A DNA stretch of 64,000 nt from Allodiplogaster sudhausi (Eukaryota > Nematoda > Chromadorea > Rhabditida > Diplogasteridae), in the NCBI GenBank assembly GCA_945643635.1, contig CALZFC010000152.1:62001-126000 (forward strand), written 5' to 3'. This document shows, one piece after another, positions 52,106 to 64,000 of this stretch. A program made the translations under genes and the position numbers. Each line of letters opens with the position of its first letter. Positions within the stretch are counted from its first letter, which is position 1. Under the pieces are notes generated by a model. The model was not told the DNA's origin and did not search any database. It worked only from the letters and a program-made list of their open reading frames with translations.

Positions 52106-54637
52106 TCAGTCATTGGCAGCGTGCAGGAATGGCTGGTGGAGAGCCCGGAGGGCATTCATCTGGTCCAGAGAAGCGGAAAGCATGGCAGAGGCCGACTCGG
52201 AGGAGCCCAAGGCTGTCTCCCTATCCCTCCCTTCGGTCACTTCCCCCTTCCCCTCTTCCACTCCAGTCCTCTTTATCAGAGCATTGTCAGCTGCCTCCTT
52301 CTTCCTCCATTTCGTTCTCCGATTCTGGAACCAGACCTGCAATGAGATCTCTTCAATGACCCTCTTTCCCTCATCCCATTCCACCACCGTATGCCTCCCT
52401 TCCCTCATCTTTCATTTCACCGTGCCATTCAAGCACCTTCTACGCCTCTCTAAGCTATTTGCCATCATTCTTCTCTGCCGTGGCGGCAAATTTAAAATGC
52501 AATTTGTCCCTCGAGAATCGTTGGTGTTGACGATGGAAAAGAAGACGGCAAGCTTGCTCCATTTGATGGGAAAAGCGGGGATGAGTATGATATGGAGAGA
52601 AGAGGGTATATTGAAATAATGACAGAGAAAGACAGAGACAGAGAGAGAAATCGAGAGGGAACAGAAAAAGAGAAAGAGGGGAGAGAGATAGAGAAGAGGG
52701 GGAAAGATGGAGAGGGAGCAGAGAACTATGGGAAAAGAGGGAACGGCGCTCGTTGAAAGAAAGAAACGTATGCAAATGTGAGATGATGGTGAGGGTGCAG
52801 GCAGCTGTTGCCTCTCTGTGCCCCAGGATAGGTCTCATAATGTCTCTTCTGACTCTCCCTTTCGCTTCATTCAATCTCACTTCCGCTCTTTTCTCTCTCT
52901 CCCATCCTCTCTCTCTCTTCTTTCTCTCTTCTCTTTCTCCCTCCTCCAGACGATTGTACAAATTGAGAAGGATAAAGAGAAGATGAAGAGCTCATCTCAG
53001 AGAAGTGGACTGTCAAGTCCAATTGAAATGATCACTCCGTCAATGAATTACTGTCACTTTCACTCTCAATTTATCATTTGAATAGACATTTCCGAAGGAA
53101 GAGAAAGAGTAATGGAGAGAAGCTAAAAGTAAGACTAGTCACCTTGACTTGGCTTTCACTCATGTTCAATTCCTGCGCGAGTTGTGCGCGGTCAGTGCCC
53201 GCCAGGTACTTCGTCTGCTCAAATTTCTTCTCCAACATATAAATCTGAAAGAATTTTTATCTTGATTGCAAGTGTTAAAATGAACCGACCTGATGTCCTG
53301 TGAATGTGGGACGACTTTGCTTCTTGTTAATGGCAATCGAATTGGGAGAGAGACGGAGAGAGCAGTTGAGTGGAGCCATTCGAGATGGAAGATCCGTCAG
53401 GAGGGAGAAGGCAGACAGAGCACTGCCTGCTGCAAGATATAAGATACAAATTGCTCTCATTAGATATGAATGCTACTTTTGCACAGAGATTGGTAGATTT
53501 GTTATCTTGTAATTGCCCAATATATTGTGCAGAAAGATTGCAGCTGGCTGGAAGGAAGAAAGTGAGAGTCGGGCTGGATGGAGAAGGAAGAAAGTGAGAG
53601 GCCGGCTGGATGGAGAAGGATCCTCTCTTGCATTGCGCAACCATTTCTAGCCATTCAATGTCAGCTCCTTTCTTTTCTCGGTCTTCACTTCTTCTCAGTA
53701 TAATTCTGCATCCGATTACTTTCCTTCCCTTCCTTTGTTTCCCTTCCAATTCCCATGCTCTTTAGAGAGGGGCGACCAGGGCTGCCAGTCACACTCTTCC
53801 AGCGTACGCCGCCTTTTCTAACCCAAAATCATAAGTTAAATGGCCAGGCTACTTGTCTGCTTATCTCTCCCTTACACGCTATCTCGCTCTCTCTCTGTCT
53901 CTCGTAGACTACTGTAATGTCATGCCATGGGACTCAGCGACCTCTCGGTCAGTGACTGGCCGCCAGGAAGAAAGAGTTTCGAAAGAAGAGACATAAAAGG
54001 CTGCTGTGGATATTAACTACAAAGAAGTCGTTCACTCTTTAATTGATTGCTCTCTTCTTCCCCATTGGCCATTTATGCGGAGCAAAAGCGATCCTCAGCG
54101 CCACTGCTTCACACAACTTTCTTCACTCGCTCTTTTTTATTAAGAAATAATATCATAGTGCCCTGTATTTCCAATCTTCTCCCTTTCTGCTTTTGTATGA
54201 CGCCAGGCAGTTTTCATCTGATGCCGGCCACTTTCACACTCTTCTTAAACAAAAATCATTGATTTTATAGCCAAGACGTTCCTCGTAAATAGCTTCCTCT
54301 ACTTTATTCTTTTTTTTCCTTTGGCTCTCTCTCTCTCTCTCTCTCTCGCTCTTAATTTCACTTCGTGGTGTCTTTACCTGCCATTGCCCGGTTCCCAGTT
54401 TGTTATGTAATACGGTAGTTAGTTGTGCCAAGCGCATCGAATAATGTGAAGTTGTCGTGTCATTTAAGGTGGGTGTTATTGATATGATTAGAACGACGTG
54501 GAGTGCGACGAACGAGTGCCGAGGCTGCGAGGGAGTGATTGCCCGCGCAGACTGCCCCTGATTGCCTAGTTCTCTCTCAATCACTCTCTCTGTATCTCCG
54601 TCGTCTCTGCCTCTCTTTGTCCTATGCCTCTCAATCA

Positions 54638-54681
<44 letters not shown>

Positions 54682-56414
54682 CTCTGTCGTCTCTGCCTCT
54701 CTCTCTGTCTCTGAATCTTTCCTAGCTGGAGGCACCCATCCATTAAGCAGGTAATATAACCGTGCGCCGACCTACTAACCAATTAATCAAACCGAAAAGC
54801 CCCTTCGGCAATATTTAGCTACTGCAGCAAGGGGAAACGGAATTACAGTAGAGATAGCAATGAGTTAGAATGGTATCAATTGAAGAATCTAGAAGGACAT
54901 TCCATTCGCTTTTACACATAATACAAGAAATATTCTCTACCATACATTTCATCACAATCAAACTCAGACGAGCTTCTCCATCATACACATATACTCATCT
55001 GAGCAGAAAGCAACAGAGAGAAGGAAGTGAGAGAAAGCAAGAAAGAGAAAGACAGAGAGGGAGAGAGAGAGAGAAAGAGAATGAGGAAAAAGAGAATGAT
55101 AGGGGGAGAGAGAACGAGAGGCAAAGAGATCGCGAAAGACAGGGAGAGGCGAAGAAGGAGAAAGAGAGAAGAGACAGAGATTGTAAGAGACAAATAGTGA
55201 TGAAGCAAGCTGAGATGTGCAATGCACGCACATCATAATGGTATGGTTTCAGGCGACAGCTGCATCTGCACAAGATGAAGAGAACAGGACTGATGAGGGA
55301 GAGACGGAGAGAAAGAGAGACTGGTGATAGAGACAGAAAGAAAGAGAAAGACAGAGAGTGAGAAAGAGCGAGAGAGAGAGGGAGAGAGAGAGAGAGAGAG
55401 ATGGAGAGGATGGTACGAAAGAGTCTTTAGCTGGAATATTATGTATTAAGAAGCAGATGTGAGCCAGTTTTATCATGAATGTGTTAATGAAGTGGAAGAA
55501 ACTTAAGGCAGAATATTGACTAATCGATGAAGGAAGTGCATATAAAACGTTTTCCTGTGTCCTCTAATCGAAGATTCTTTAATCATTGGAATGGTTCGGC
55601 ACTCACCCTTTTTTAAGCACTAAATACTTGTCGTTCTATTTTTTTTAGATTGTTTAACAATAAGATTGTCACTAATCTTAGCGGCCCACAAACCAGTCTC
55701 TCTATCCCTTAGCATCCTTCTTTCTAAATGCTAACCAGAAGTATCTTGACTTCCCCCCGCGGCAGCACTCGCTCTGGCAGCAAGGAGTCCGAGAGGAGAA
55801 GTTGCTTGATTGAGATGCTGACCGAGTAGGAGAGAAAGGTAAGCGTTCTGCAAGGGACTCACTAAACCATATTAGCAGTCAAGGCAGAACAGACCTGAAG
55901 CTGCTGAGCTTGACTAAAATCCATGGCAGAAAGCTGAGGATGAAGATCAGCAGAGGAAGAGGCAGAGAAAGAAACTCCGTCAGCCAGAAGGAGTGAAGGA
56001 TCGAGTAGAGTGGTGTTTCTGCACTCACGATTTTAGTTTTGGGGACGACAGAAGGGAAGACAGACATATGTAGACAGAAGGGGAAGATAGATTTAGACAG
56101 AATGGTAACGGGGGTCGAGATAGGCAGGGAAAGAGAGAAAAATGGTGCTGACTTCTCATCTGAATCGCAGCCAGAACCTGCGTCGTCTTCACTTGCTTCT
56201 CCACAACTGAAAAAAACTTACATCATTTTCCATTTGTTTGCTAGTAAGCAACCTGGAAGGGCTGGGATTGTTTTCTTTCTTGTCAAGAATGTGCGAGATG
56301 GAGTAGGCTGAGGTCGTTCTGGCGGCAGCAGAGGAAGAGGCAGAAGAGCTACTCGCACGACGAGATTCCTTCACAGCTGAGGAATCCTGAGAAGGGATCC
56401 GGGCTGTTGTTAGA
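52106..56414 (-). CDS. cog-1: NK6-class homeodomain transcription factor
   Basis: Orthologue-type of vertebrate NKX6 and C. elegans cog-1, a repressor that patterns neurons and the gonad-vulva connection. Exons (minus): 56414-56253, 56206-56110, 55933-55895, 55847-55751, 53429-53290, 53244-53143, 52336-52106; phases agree. Seen: YSISHILD, an eh1-like Groucho-binding motif (about 56282-56308); a Ser/Ala-rich segment; acidic [15 protein letters not shown]; homeodomain with [43 protein letters not shown]; short acidic tail. Homeodomain introns fall before helix 1 residue I and before VWFQ. The start codon lies further upstream (an exon ending at 56520 fits the phase) and is not fixed. Introns, one 2.3 kb, are full of GA/CT repeats. 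cog-1 assignment rests on the homeodomain only. Confidence 0.9.
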
Positions 56415-56699
56415 CTACAGAGAGGCAGAGAAACACAGAGAGAGAACCAGAGAAACAGATAAAGACAGAGAACACCGACACGGAGAATTAATAAGGAAAA
56501 GAAAGAAGAAGAAACGGACCACTGGAGATGCTGTCCTTGCTCGTCCGCCTTCGCTAGCTCCTCTGGCGCCTCCTTCCGCAATGCACAACGACAGAGCTGT
56601 GCTCATGCTCCTCAACCAAGGGACATTCCAAAGCAGAAGCCAGAATGATCACTCCACTCAACAATCAAGGACTTCTACTCAGACACGAGAAGCTATCAT

Positions 56700-58718
56700 T
56701 CCTGTCATGGATGCCTGCTGACCAATGGTCGTAAGATAAAGAGAGAGAGAGAGAGAAAGAGAGGGAGAAGGAGAAGGAGAAGGAGAAGGAGAGGGAGAGT
56801 GACAAAGAGAGAGAGAGAGAGAGAGAGAAGGAGAGGGAGAGTGACAAAGATAGGGAGAGAAAGAGAGAAGGATAAGGCGAGTGAGAAAAAGAGAAGCAGC
56901 AAGACAGAGAGGGATGAAATGACGATTATGATTAAGAGTGGAGCCGCATAGGCTGGGATGGCTAGGGGGGGGGGTCGGCTACTGCGCGCAGCTTCATAAT
57001 AATAGTAGTCTAATTGGCACGTTGACGAGGACAGGAAAGTGTAAATATGGAGTGGCAGAGGGATGGTGACGGGCAAGTTGCCTGAACAAGGAGAGAAGGC
57101 TCCGGCCGGCGGCAATGATATTTATTACCCCTTAGGGTACCAGGTGATATGCAAAGTTGCCACGTTGAATGAGACATTCGGAGACTGCTATAGGGCATAT
57201 CAGAGAAGGCAGAGATGTAGAGAGATTACGAGACGAAGAAAGAGTGGGTGGAGAGAGAGACCAAGAGAGAGAGAGAGAGTGCGAGAGAGAGATGGCGCGT
57301 GAGAGTGACAGAGAGGTTGGGAGCAATGATACACCATACATAAAAGTACAATTACTCGCATGGCTGCCAGGCCATGATTGTGTTGGGCAGGGGGGAAATG
57401 CTTTTCATGATCTTGTGGCAAATTATGAAAGCTTGAATGAAGCAAGAATACTGATAAGTAGGGATGTGGGAAGAAGGAGAAAGTTGCCAAGCAGGAGTGA
57501 TGATTGTGAAAATTCGAGGAAGCAAAACGAGGGAAGGGCTTCGCTCTGCAGATTCTTCCAGAAGGAATAGTGAAAGAGCTAATCATCTTCCCATTTCAAG
57601 GTTAACTCAAGTCTCTCCACAGAAATGTAATAAAGATTGCGCTTCTATCAAATAATCAATCTCCCTCCTCAAACAAACAGAAATTATGCTTTTACTATTC
57701 TTGAGGAAATTGCTGGAGATTTCACTAGCTAGCTCGCTTATTTTCACAATCTGGTAATGACAGCCTTGGGCTCTTCTTGCCTCCTTCTCATCATTACAGC
57801 CAATTTCCCCCCTCCAACTTCTTCCCATCGCGAATAACAGGGAATTGAGCAATCGAGACAAACCTGGCAAATGGAGAAAGCGACACGGAAAGAGAGAGAG
57901 AGAGAGATAGAGAGAGAGTGTGAGAGAGAGGCGAGAGAGACGAGAGATGAGAGCAATTTTATTAGACGAAAATAGAGGAGGCAAGCAGCAGGTATTTAGA
58001 CAAGGAATGATGCAACTGACAGCAATCTCATGAACACCTTTTCAAGGGGTGGTGGTTACAGGAATATCACAGAGGGAGACGAGAGGCTAGGAAGTGACTG
58101 TCTTTGTGAGCTTAACCTTTTATATAGGATTATATAGAAGATGACAGAGAAGCCCTTCCCCTCTCCAACCCCCCCCCCCCCCCCGAGGATGCCTTCCTAA
58201 AGAAATAGTACTGATTGACATGAGTATTCGGACTAGTAAGTAAAATGTTCAAACGCTCTCAAGTAACAAATAAAAATAGCGCTTCTTAAACTGTACTATG
58301 CTTTAGAATTATATCACAATAGATTTAAAAGAATTGATATAGTGTGGAGAAGTAAGAGCTAGAGAATGAATGAAACGGTAAGGTGATCCTTCGAATAGTG
58401 AATGAGTTGGTGAATGAACATGAGAAAGTGAAGCAGTTGTACGCAATAGAAGAAAGGATGAGATGACGAGTATGAGAGAGGGAGAAAGAGAAGGAAAGAG
58501 AGGGAGAAAGAGAAGGAAAGAGAGGGAGAAAGAGAAGGAAAGAGAGGGAGAGAATAAGGAGAATGAGAGAGCGAGATGAGAAAAGTGAAGAAAAGATGAG
58601 ATGATGTGGGCGGGGCGATGCCCACAATGCTCACTGACAGGCAGCGGACCAATGACGGAGCTGCAGCACAGAACGATTGGACAGCGGCAAGAGATCGAGT
58701 TAGGAAAGAGACAGAAGA

Positions 58719-58777
<59 letters not shown>

Positions 58778-59210
58778 GAGGAAGAGCGAGAGTTGAAAGT
58801 GAATGTAAGTGGGAAGAGAAAAGAAGAGAAAAGGAAGAGAGGAATTGCCGATCCGTCCCGGTTTCCTTGGTCTCTTGATACACACGCCCATCACTCGCTT
58901 CCCCACAGAACCCTGGCTCATTCGCGTGCTCTATCAAATGAAATCTTTCTCCATTTACCGTAGCCAAACGGGCAATTTGGGGGAAGGGAGAGGGTGAGAG
59001 TGAGAACGAGAGAGTGAGAGAAAGAGAAAGAGAGTGGGAGAGCACGAGGGATAAAAGTGAGGGGGTGAAAGTGAGAACGAGAGATTATAAGAGAGTGAGA
59101 GAAAGAGAAAGAGAGTGGAAGATCGCGAGGGATAGAAAGACAGCGAAAGAGAGTTAGAACGAAAAAGCAGATTGAGTGGAGTTTAGAATAGAAGAGCGAA
59201 TGAGAAATGC
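56700..59210. repeat. GA microsatellite-rich region without a supported gene
   Basis: GA tracts at about 56738-56900, 57245-57300, 57890-57930, 58465-58560, 58710-58785 and 58990-59150, plus homopolymers (G run near 56966, C run of about 16 near 58169-58184). A non-repetitive island at 58600-58690 has a GGGCGGGGC box and CCAAT elements in both orientations. A second at 58850-58980 stays open on the minus strand, with no recognised family. Confidence 0.6.
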
Positions 59211-61860
59211 TTCAATTAGCTGGTGTGAGTACAACGTGATTGGCTCAACCCCTTCCTTTCGGTGAAAAAGTGAACAGCCAAATTAACTGCAACTGTGTAG
59301 CAAACGTGGGGATGCGGCGTATCATTTCGCTCCATTCTCTTTTACTTAGATGTCTTCCCATTCTACAAGTCGGTGTTCCATCTTCTCTCTCTCTCTGCCT
59401 CTCCTCTTTTCTTCTTTCTCTCTCCTTCTCCCTCTTTCTCTCTCTCTCACCGATTCGCACGCTTCCTGTCACGATTGTGTCCTCGCTGTTGTTGATTGCT
59501 TGGCTGGGAATAGCAAAGGCACGCGAATGATAATGATGAGCAAGCAAAAGGATCAATTGACATGCAAATCTCAGATCCGCTCTGTCCACGGGAACACCTT
59601 TCCCTGGCCTTTAGCACCGTCTCCGTCTGACCTTTTCTTCACTCTCTCTCTCTCTCTCCCTCTCTCTCTCTCTCTTTCTGTCTCCCTCTTCCCTCCCTCC
59701 CTCCCTCCCTCCCTCCCGCTCACCATCTCTCCCGCTCTCTCCCTTGGTCTCTTTCTCTCTCTCCATCACTCTCCTTCTCTCTCTCTCTCCACACCCTTTC
59801 ATTTTCAATAACTGCCAGTCTCTCTGCAACTCGTGCATGCTGGGTGTCGTCTGCAATCGAGTCAGATTCATTTCAGAGAGGACACTCTTCCTCCTTAGCG
59901 GGTGAGAGCTATTGAAAGACAGAAGGAAGAAGCCACATCCATTCTCTTTCTCTCTTTCATTCTTCTGTCTCTCCTTCTCTCTCCTTCTCTCCTCCCCACC
60001 TTCACTTTTTGCTAATTCCCCTTCTCATAACAATCAATCTACTCGTTGCTAGAAGGCTAATGGAATAGGGAGAAAAGTAAAGAGCAGAAGTCGCTTCCAC
60101 ATTTGAAATGAAGAAGAGAAGGTAGATGATGCAAATGGAAGAAGGAAGCGATTGAGAGGGGGAGAACTGTAAGAGAGAAAGAGAGATACGGCCATGATCC
60201 GATGGAGATGAGGATGCGGGCTCCGGTACTTTCAAAGAAGAGATCGGTCTCTGCGTAAACCTTCTTGTCGCCTTGTAGATTGGATAATGAACGATTAGCG
60301 TGCGGGGATTAGCAAAGGAGAAGATGAAATGAAAGAATGGATTATACGGAGGTGAACAGCACGACCTGCTGAGTACAACTCTCCAAGGGGTGAGAGAGAA
60401 TGGGTCGAGAGAGAAAAGAGAGAGAAGAGAAAGAGAGAGAGTGAGGGAGAGAGAGGGAAAGAGAGAGAGAAGATAGAGAGAAGAGAGAGAGCCAACTCTC
60501 CAAGGGGTTAGAGATAATGGGTGGGGAGAGCAGAGAGAGAGAGAGGAGAAAGAGAGAGTGAGGGAGAGAGAGGGAGAGAGAGAGAGAGCCAACTCTCCAA
60601 GGGGTGAGAGAGAAGAGAGACAGAGAGAGAGAGAAAGAGAGTGAGAGTGAGTGAGGGAGAGAGAGAGGAGAGAGAGAGAGCCAACTCTCCAAGGGGTTCA
60701 ACAAGAGAGATATTGAGAATGAGAGAGAATGGGTCGAGATGACAGAGAGAGAGCCAAAGCAATGGAACGGTTGTTTTTGCGAGTTGAAAGCTTCCGCGCT
60801 GAAACAAATAATCAAGGAATGGGAAATCATAAGGAAGATATGAAAATAAAAAGAACATCATCCATGCATCTTCGATGAAGAGATGAAGTGAGAGGAACGA
60901 GCTGCCAATCTAAACGGACCTTTACATTTCCATTTCGATCTCATTCAATCCGCTTCTCTCTCTTTCCCTCTCTCCCTCTCTCTCTCTCTCTCTCTCTTTC
61001 TCTGGCCCATCTTTTTTACTGCCTCAGTTTCTCTCATTCCTTTTGAACTCTCTTCAGTCATCTTTTACACTTCTCCTCGTCTTCTTTCTCGGGCAAAGAA
61101 AGGCGGCGGAGAGGGCAACAATGCGTGCAATCAAAGAACCCATGCAATGCAAGTCGATGGATGATTCGCTCAAAACGAATAATGATGACTTCTTTCTGAA
61201 GAAGAGACTCAACTTCCTATTCATTCAATGCAGATAACAGGAGAAGGAGAAGAATTGTACAATAAAAAAGAGAGAACCGCCAAGGAATGTCCAAGACACT
61301 TCTTCATAGAGTGCTAATCTATTATTAAGTTTTCATATTTTTCTTTGTAGAATATATATAATATGACTTCCTTCTTACTTTCAAAAAGTTTTCCTTTAGC
61401 CTTGAGAGAGTACGGTAGCTGGATGGAAGATATCTCTGAGTGGCCCTCATTGAATGTGAACAGATAGGCACTTTTGTTGACTTTCCATTATTTCTCTTTT
61501 TCGTACTCGTAAATGATTGCATAGACGAGTGAAGAGATCCGAGTTTGCTCTTTGAGGAGAGCCTTCTTTTTACAAGAGCAGCGGCAATCGAGATGATCGG
61601 ATGTTAGAGAAAGAGAGACAGTGAGAGAGAACGAGATAGAGAGAGAGAAACAGAGTGAGATAGAGAACGAGAAGAAAGAGAAGAAGAGCAAGAGAGGGAA
61701 GATACTAAGGGAAAATGAGATGAAAAGTGATAAAGAGAGTGAGAAGTAGCTATCGAGTAGAGTGGAGACATCTGCTCTCTTCACTCAACATCTGGATGCA
61801 TCCTTGCTGCCAACTCGGTTTATAGCGGAAATACCAATTGGCAGAGAATAGACAACAACT
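59211..61860. repeat. CT/GA-rich region with a roughly 100-bp tandem repeat
   Basis: CT tracts at about 59385-59450, 59640-59790, 59945-60000 and 60955-61005; GA at about 60405-60485, 60530-60590 and 60610-60680. The 18-mer beginning CAACTCTCCAAGG recurs at about 60371, 60492, 60592 and 60681, each copy followed by GA-rich spacers. No gene is supported. A short open frame near 61100-61240 lacks any family. Confidence 0.6.
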
Positions 61861-62244
61861 TCACACTCTTTTCTCATCTTCTCTCTTTATCTCTCATTTT
61901 GTCTGTTGCAATTTGTATTACTTTGTTTTCAGTCTTGTGATTATATGAGCACCCAGACCGAGAAAGCTGATCTGCAATCACTGGTTCTATCTTCAAGCTA
62001 ACATTGCTCACAAGGCAGAACGAGCCGATTCATATGTTGTTCAGTGGGTTAAGGCTATCTGGATAAGGAAGAGCAGAATGGAAGGAGGATGATAGCTGGA
62101 TGTCGTGAATGGATAGCCAATTCAGACATCGGGCCATTCCTAGCAAGCACCGCTTTTTATTGAGGCGCTAATGAATAGAAGCGGCGCCTATTAGTCGCGC
62201 CATCAACCAAGCAGGCAGGGTCAGCACAAGAATACTCATCTTCT

Positions 62245-62455
62245 CGCTCTCTTTCCCTCTCTCGCTCTTACCCTCCATCTCTCTTTCCCTCTCTCGCTCT
62301 TACCCTCCTTCTCTCTTTCCCTCTCTCGCTCTTACCCTCCTTCTCTCTTGCGCTCACTCTCTCACTCTCTTTCCATCACCCTCTTTCTCTCTCGCTCTCA
62401 CTCTTGTTCTCTCTTGCACTCACTCTCTCACTCTCATTCCCTCGCCCTCTCACAT
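62245..62455. repeat. CT-rich tandem repeat, unit about 30 bp
   Basis: Three near-identical copies of a CTCTCTTTCCCTCTCTCGCT-type unit ending CTTACCCTCC, followed by degenerate copies with CACTCTCTC. Low-complexity, no coding meaning. Confidence 0.9.
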
Positions 62456-63653
62456 TAACCCAGAACTGCCATATCTTTCTCCTCGAATCTCAACCTTAAC
62501 TGCTCAAATAAGTGTATGTATGTACTTATATGTGATAATATTGTTGGATCCGAAAGGCTGTTTAAAGCACCATTTGAAGTAAAAAGATGAAGGAAGAAAC
62601 GGAAGGAGTTCGTATTCGATAGTGTTGATGTGAGGGAACAACCTTTGAAATTACGAAACCACTTAAGAGGATATTGGGAAGCCAGTTCTCTTCCTCGTAA
62701 ATCATGGACACGCAGCGAGGGCTGGCCGCCCACTTACTAGCTAAATTTCATGAAGAATTCAACGATGTGAAACTAATCTCTTTGTTAAAATGGAAGATTT
62801 TAGCAAAGTTCTCTACCTTCTCAATATCCCATTTTCGTAATCCCATGTTTTCAACAATTCGATATTAAATATTTATGTATAAATAGTCATGTATGTATCT
62901 GTGAATGCTGCGTCACCATGAGAGAGAAAATCTAAATTCTTAATTGTATCTCTGGAATGCTTGTTGAAGACTCTCGTTTCACTATCTCCTGTCCCTAACA
63001 TCATGCCTCTCTTTCTCTCCTCTACAGAATTGGATATCGCTTATTGGTAATTGACAATGAATCTCCCAAAGAAGTTATTTCATTCATTCATATACGAAGG
63101 AAGTGGACCAAACCAGAGAAGTGGGTACCGTAATCAGCTTTTTAGAATGTATGAGAGAAAGATAGACTGGACTGGAGAGAGAATAAAGGAAGATAAAGAG
63201 AGTCGAAGAGCGAAAGGCTACGAAAACATGAGAGAGAGGGAAAGAGAGAGAGGGAGGGATGGAATAAGAGAGAGTGAGAGAGAGTGAGAACTTGAGAGAG
63301 GGAATGAGAGAGTGAGTGAGAACTTGAGAGAGAAAGTGTGTGTGAGAAAGAGAGTGAGAGAGTTATCGAGAGATAGTGTTTCTGTGCTTGATAGAGATAG
63401 AGAGAGACAGAGAGCGAGAGAGAGAGAGAGCGAGAGAGAGAGAGAGAGAACGACTATGAGCATGACAAAACGAATGGGCAGACCCAACAGGGCAGATCCA
63501 TGGTCATGAAACTGGGAAAAAGAAACGAGAGAGGAGGAAACTGCAAGGAAAAGAAAAAAGTGATTGAGAAGAAGAGAGGAGGGAAGAATTCACCGTAGAT
63601 GAAGGATGAGGCGCGTGCCATCACATCTTGAGAGAGCATTACTCAAGATGGTG

Positions 63654-63698
<45 letters not shown>

Positions 63699-64000
63699 AG
63701 ACAGACAAAGACAAAGAAATATAGAGATAGATAAAGAGGGACGACTGTGAGAGATTCGGTGAATTAACGAATGTTATCAAAATACAAAAAAAAGTAATTT
63801 CTAATACTACTTATCTTTTCTTTAGATCACCTCACTTTCTTTTCGCTGTCTGCTTGAATAAATTCCTTTGCGCTCTCTCGCTCTCTCTCCCTCCCTCTCT
63901 TCTACCCTCACATCTGCTGTATCAGGAAGTCTTCAATCATGAATTCCGATAGAATTGCATCAACTTCAAAAATCAGCAATTGTGGAGTGTAATTTCCAAA
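62456..64000. other. terminal region, no gene recognised
   Basis: AT-rich to 63180 (with TATGTATGTA steps near 62516 and 62888), then GA tracts at about 63225-63450 and 63660-63700. A minus-strand frame near 62700-62560 is short and unassigned. The window ends without a recognisable exon. Confidence 0.5.

Overview
The window is nuclear DNA from a nematode. The evidence is two neighbouring transthyretin-like (TTL/TTR-52-type) secreted protein genes, a family known almost only from nematodes, many introns of only 44-58 nt, and several first exons directly behind a TTTTCAG-type acceptor, as expected for spliced-leader trans-splicing. No rRNA, tRNA, mobile element or CRISPR array was recognised. 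All gene models were built by hand from splice sites, reading phase and remembered family alignments. Most close in phase from first to last exon.

Layout: 1-2.95 kb is mostly GA/CT microsatellite. 2.96-6.64 kb (+) is a MAPKAP kinase-2/3 gene. 7.67-14.57 kb (-) is a type IV (zeta/iota) diacylglycerol kinase. 15.16-16.66 kb (-) is a dienelactone-hydrolase-family gene. 18.13-25.4 kb (-) is a ClC-2-type chloride channel with two CBS domains and a long charged tail. 25.4-29.4 kb is gene-poor. 29.43-31.76 kb (+) is a sphingomyelin-synthase-family gene. 31.76-32.63 kb is intergenic and holds a pre-miRNA-like hairpin. 32.63-37.01 kb (-) is a receptor tyrosine kinase with an unrecognised ectodomain. 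38.20-44.54 kb (+) is a complete 32-exon full-size ABCB/P-glycoprotein gene. 45.30-45.95 kb (-) is a possible small membrane or secreted protein. 48.86-49.50 and 50.56-51.33 kb (+) are the two TTL genes. 52.11-56.4 kb (-) is an NK6-class homeobox gene (cog-1 type). 56.6-64 kb is repeat-rich with no gene I can support.

The genes do not form a pathway or an operon; this is an ordinary mixed gene neighbourhood (p38 signalling, lipid second messengers, ion and drug transport, neuronal patterning, secreted proteins). The unusual features are structural. Introns are either about 44-58 nt or inflated by GA/CT microsatellites, which are usually pyrimidine-rich on the sense strand. Several introns seem to need GC-AG splicing. 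The RTK gene carries a 17-bp tandem array in which every unit is a potential 3' splice site, plus a 51-nt intron holding an in-frame stop.
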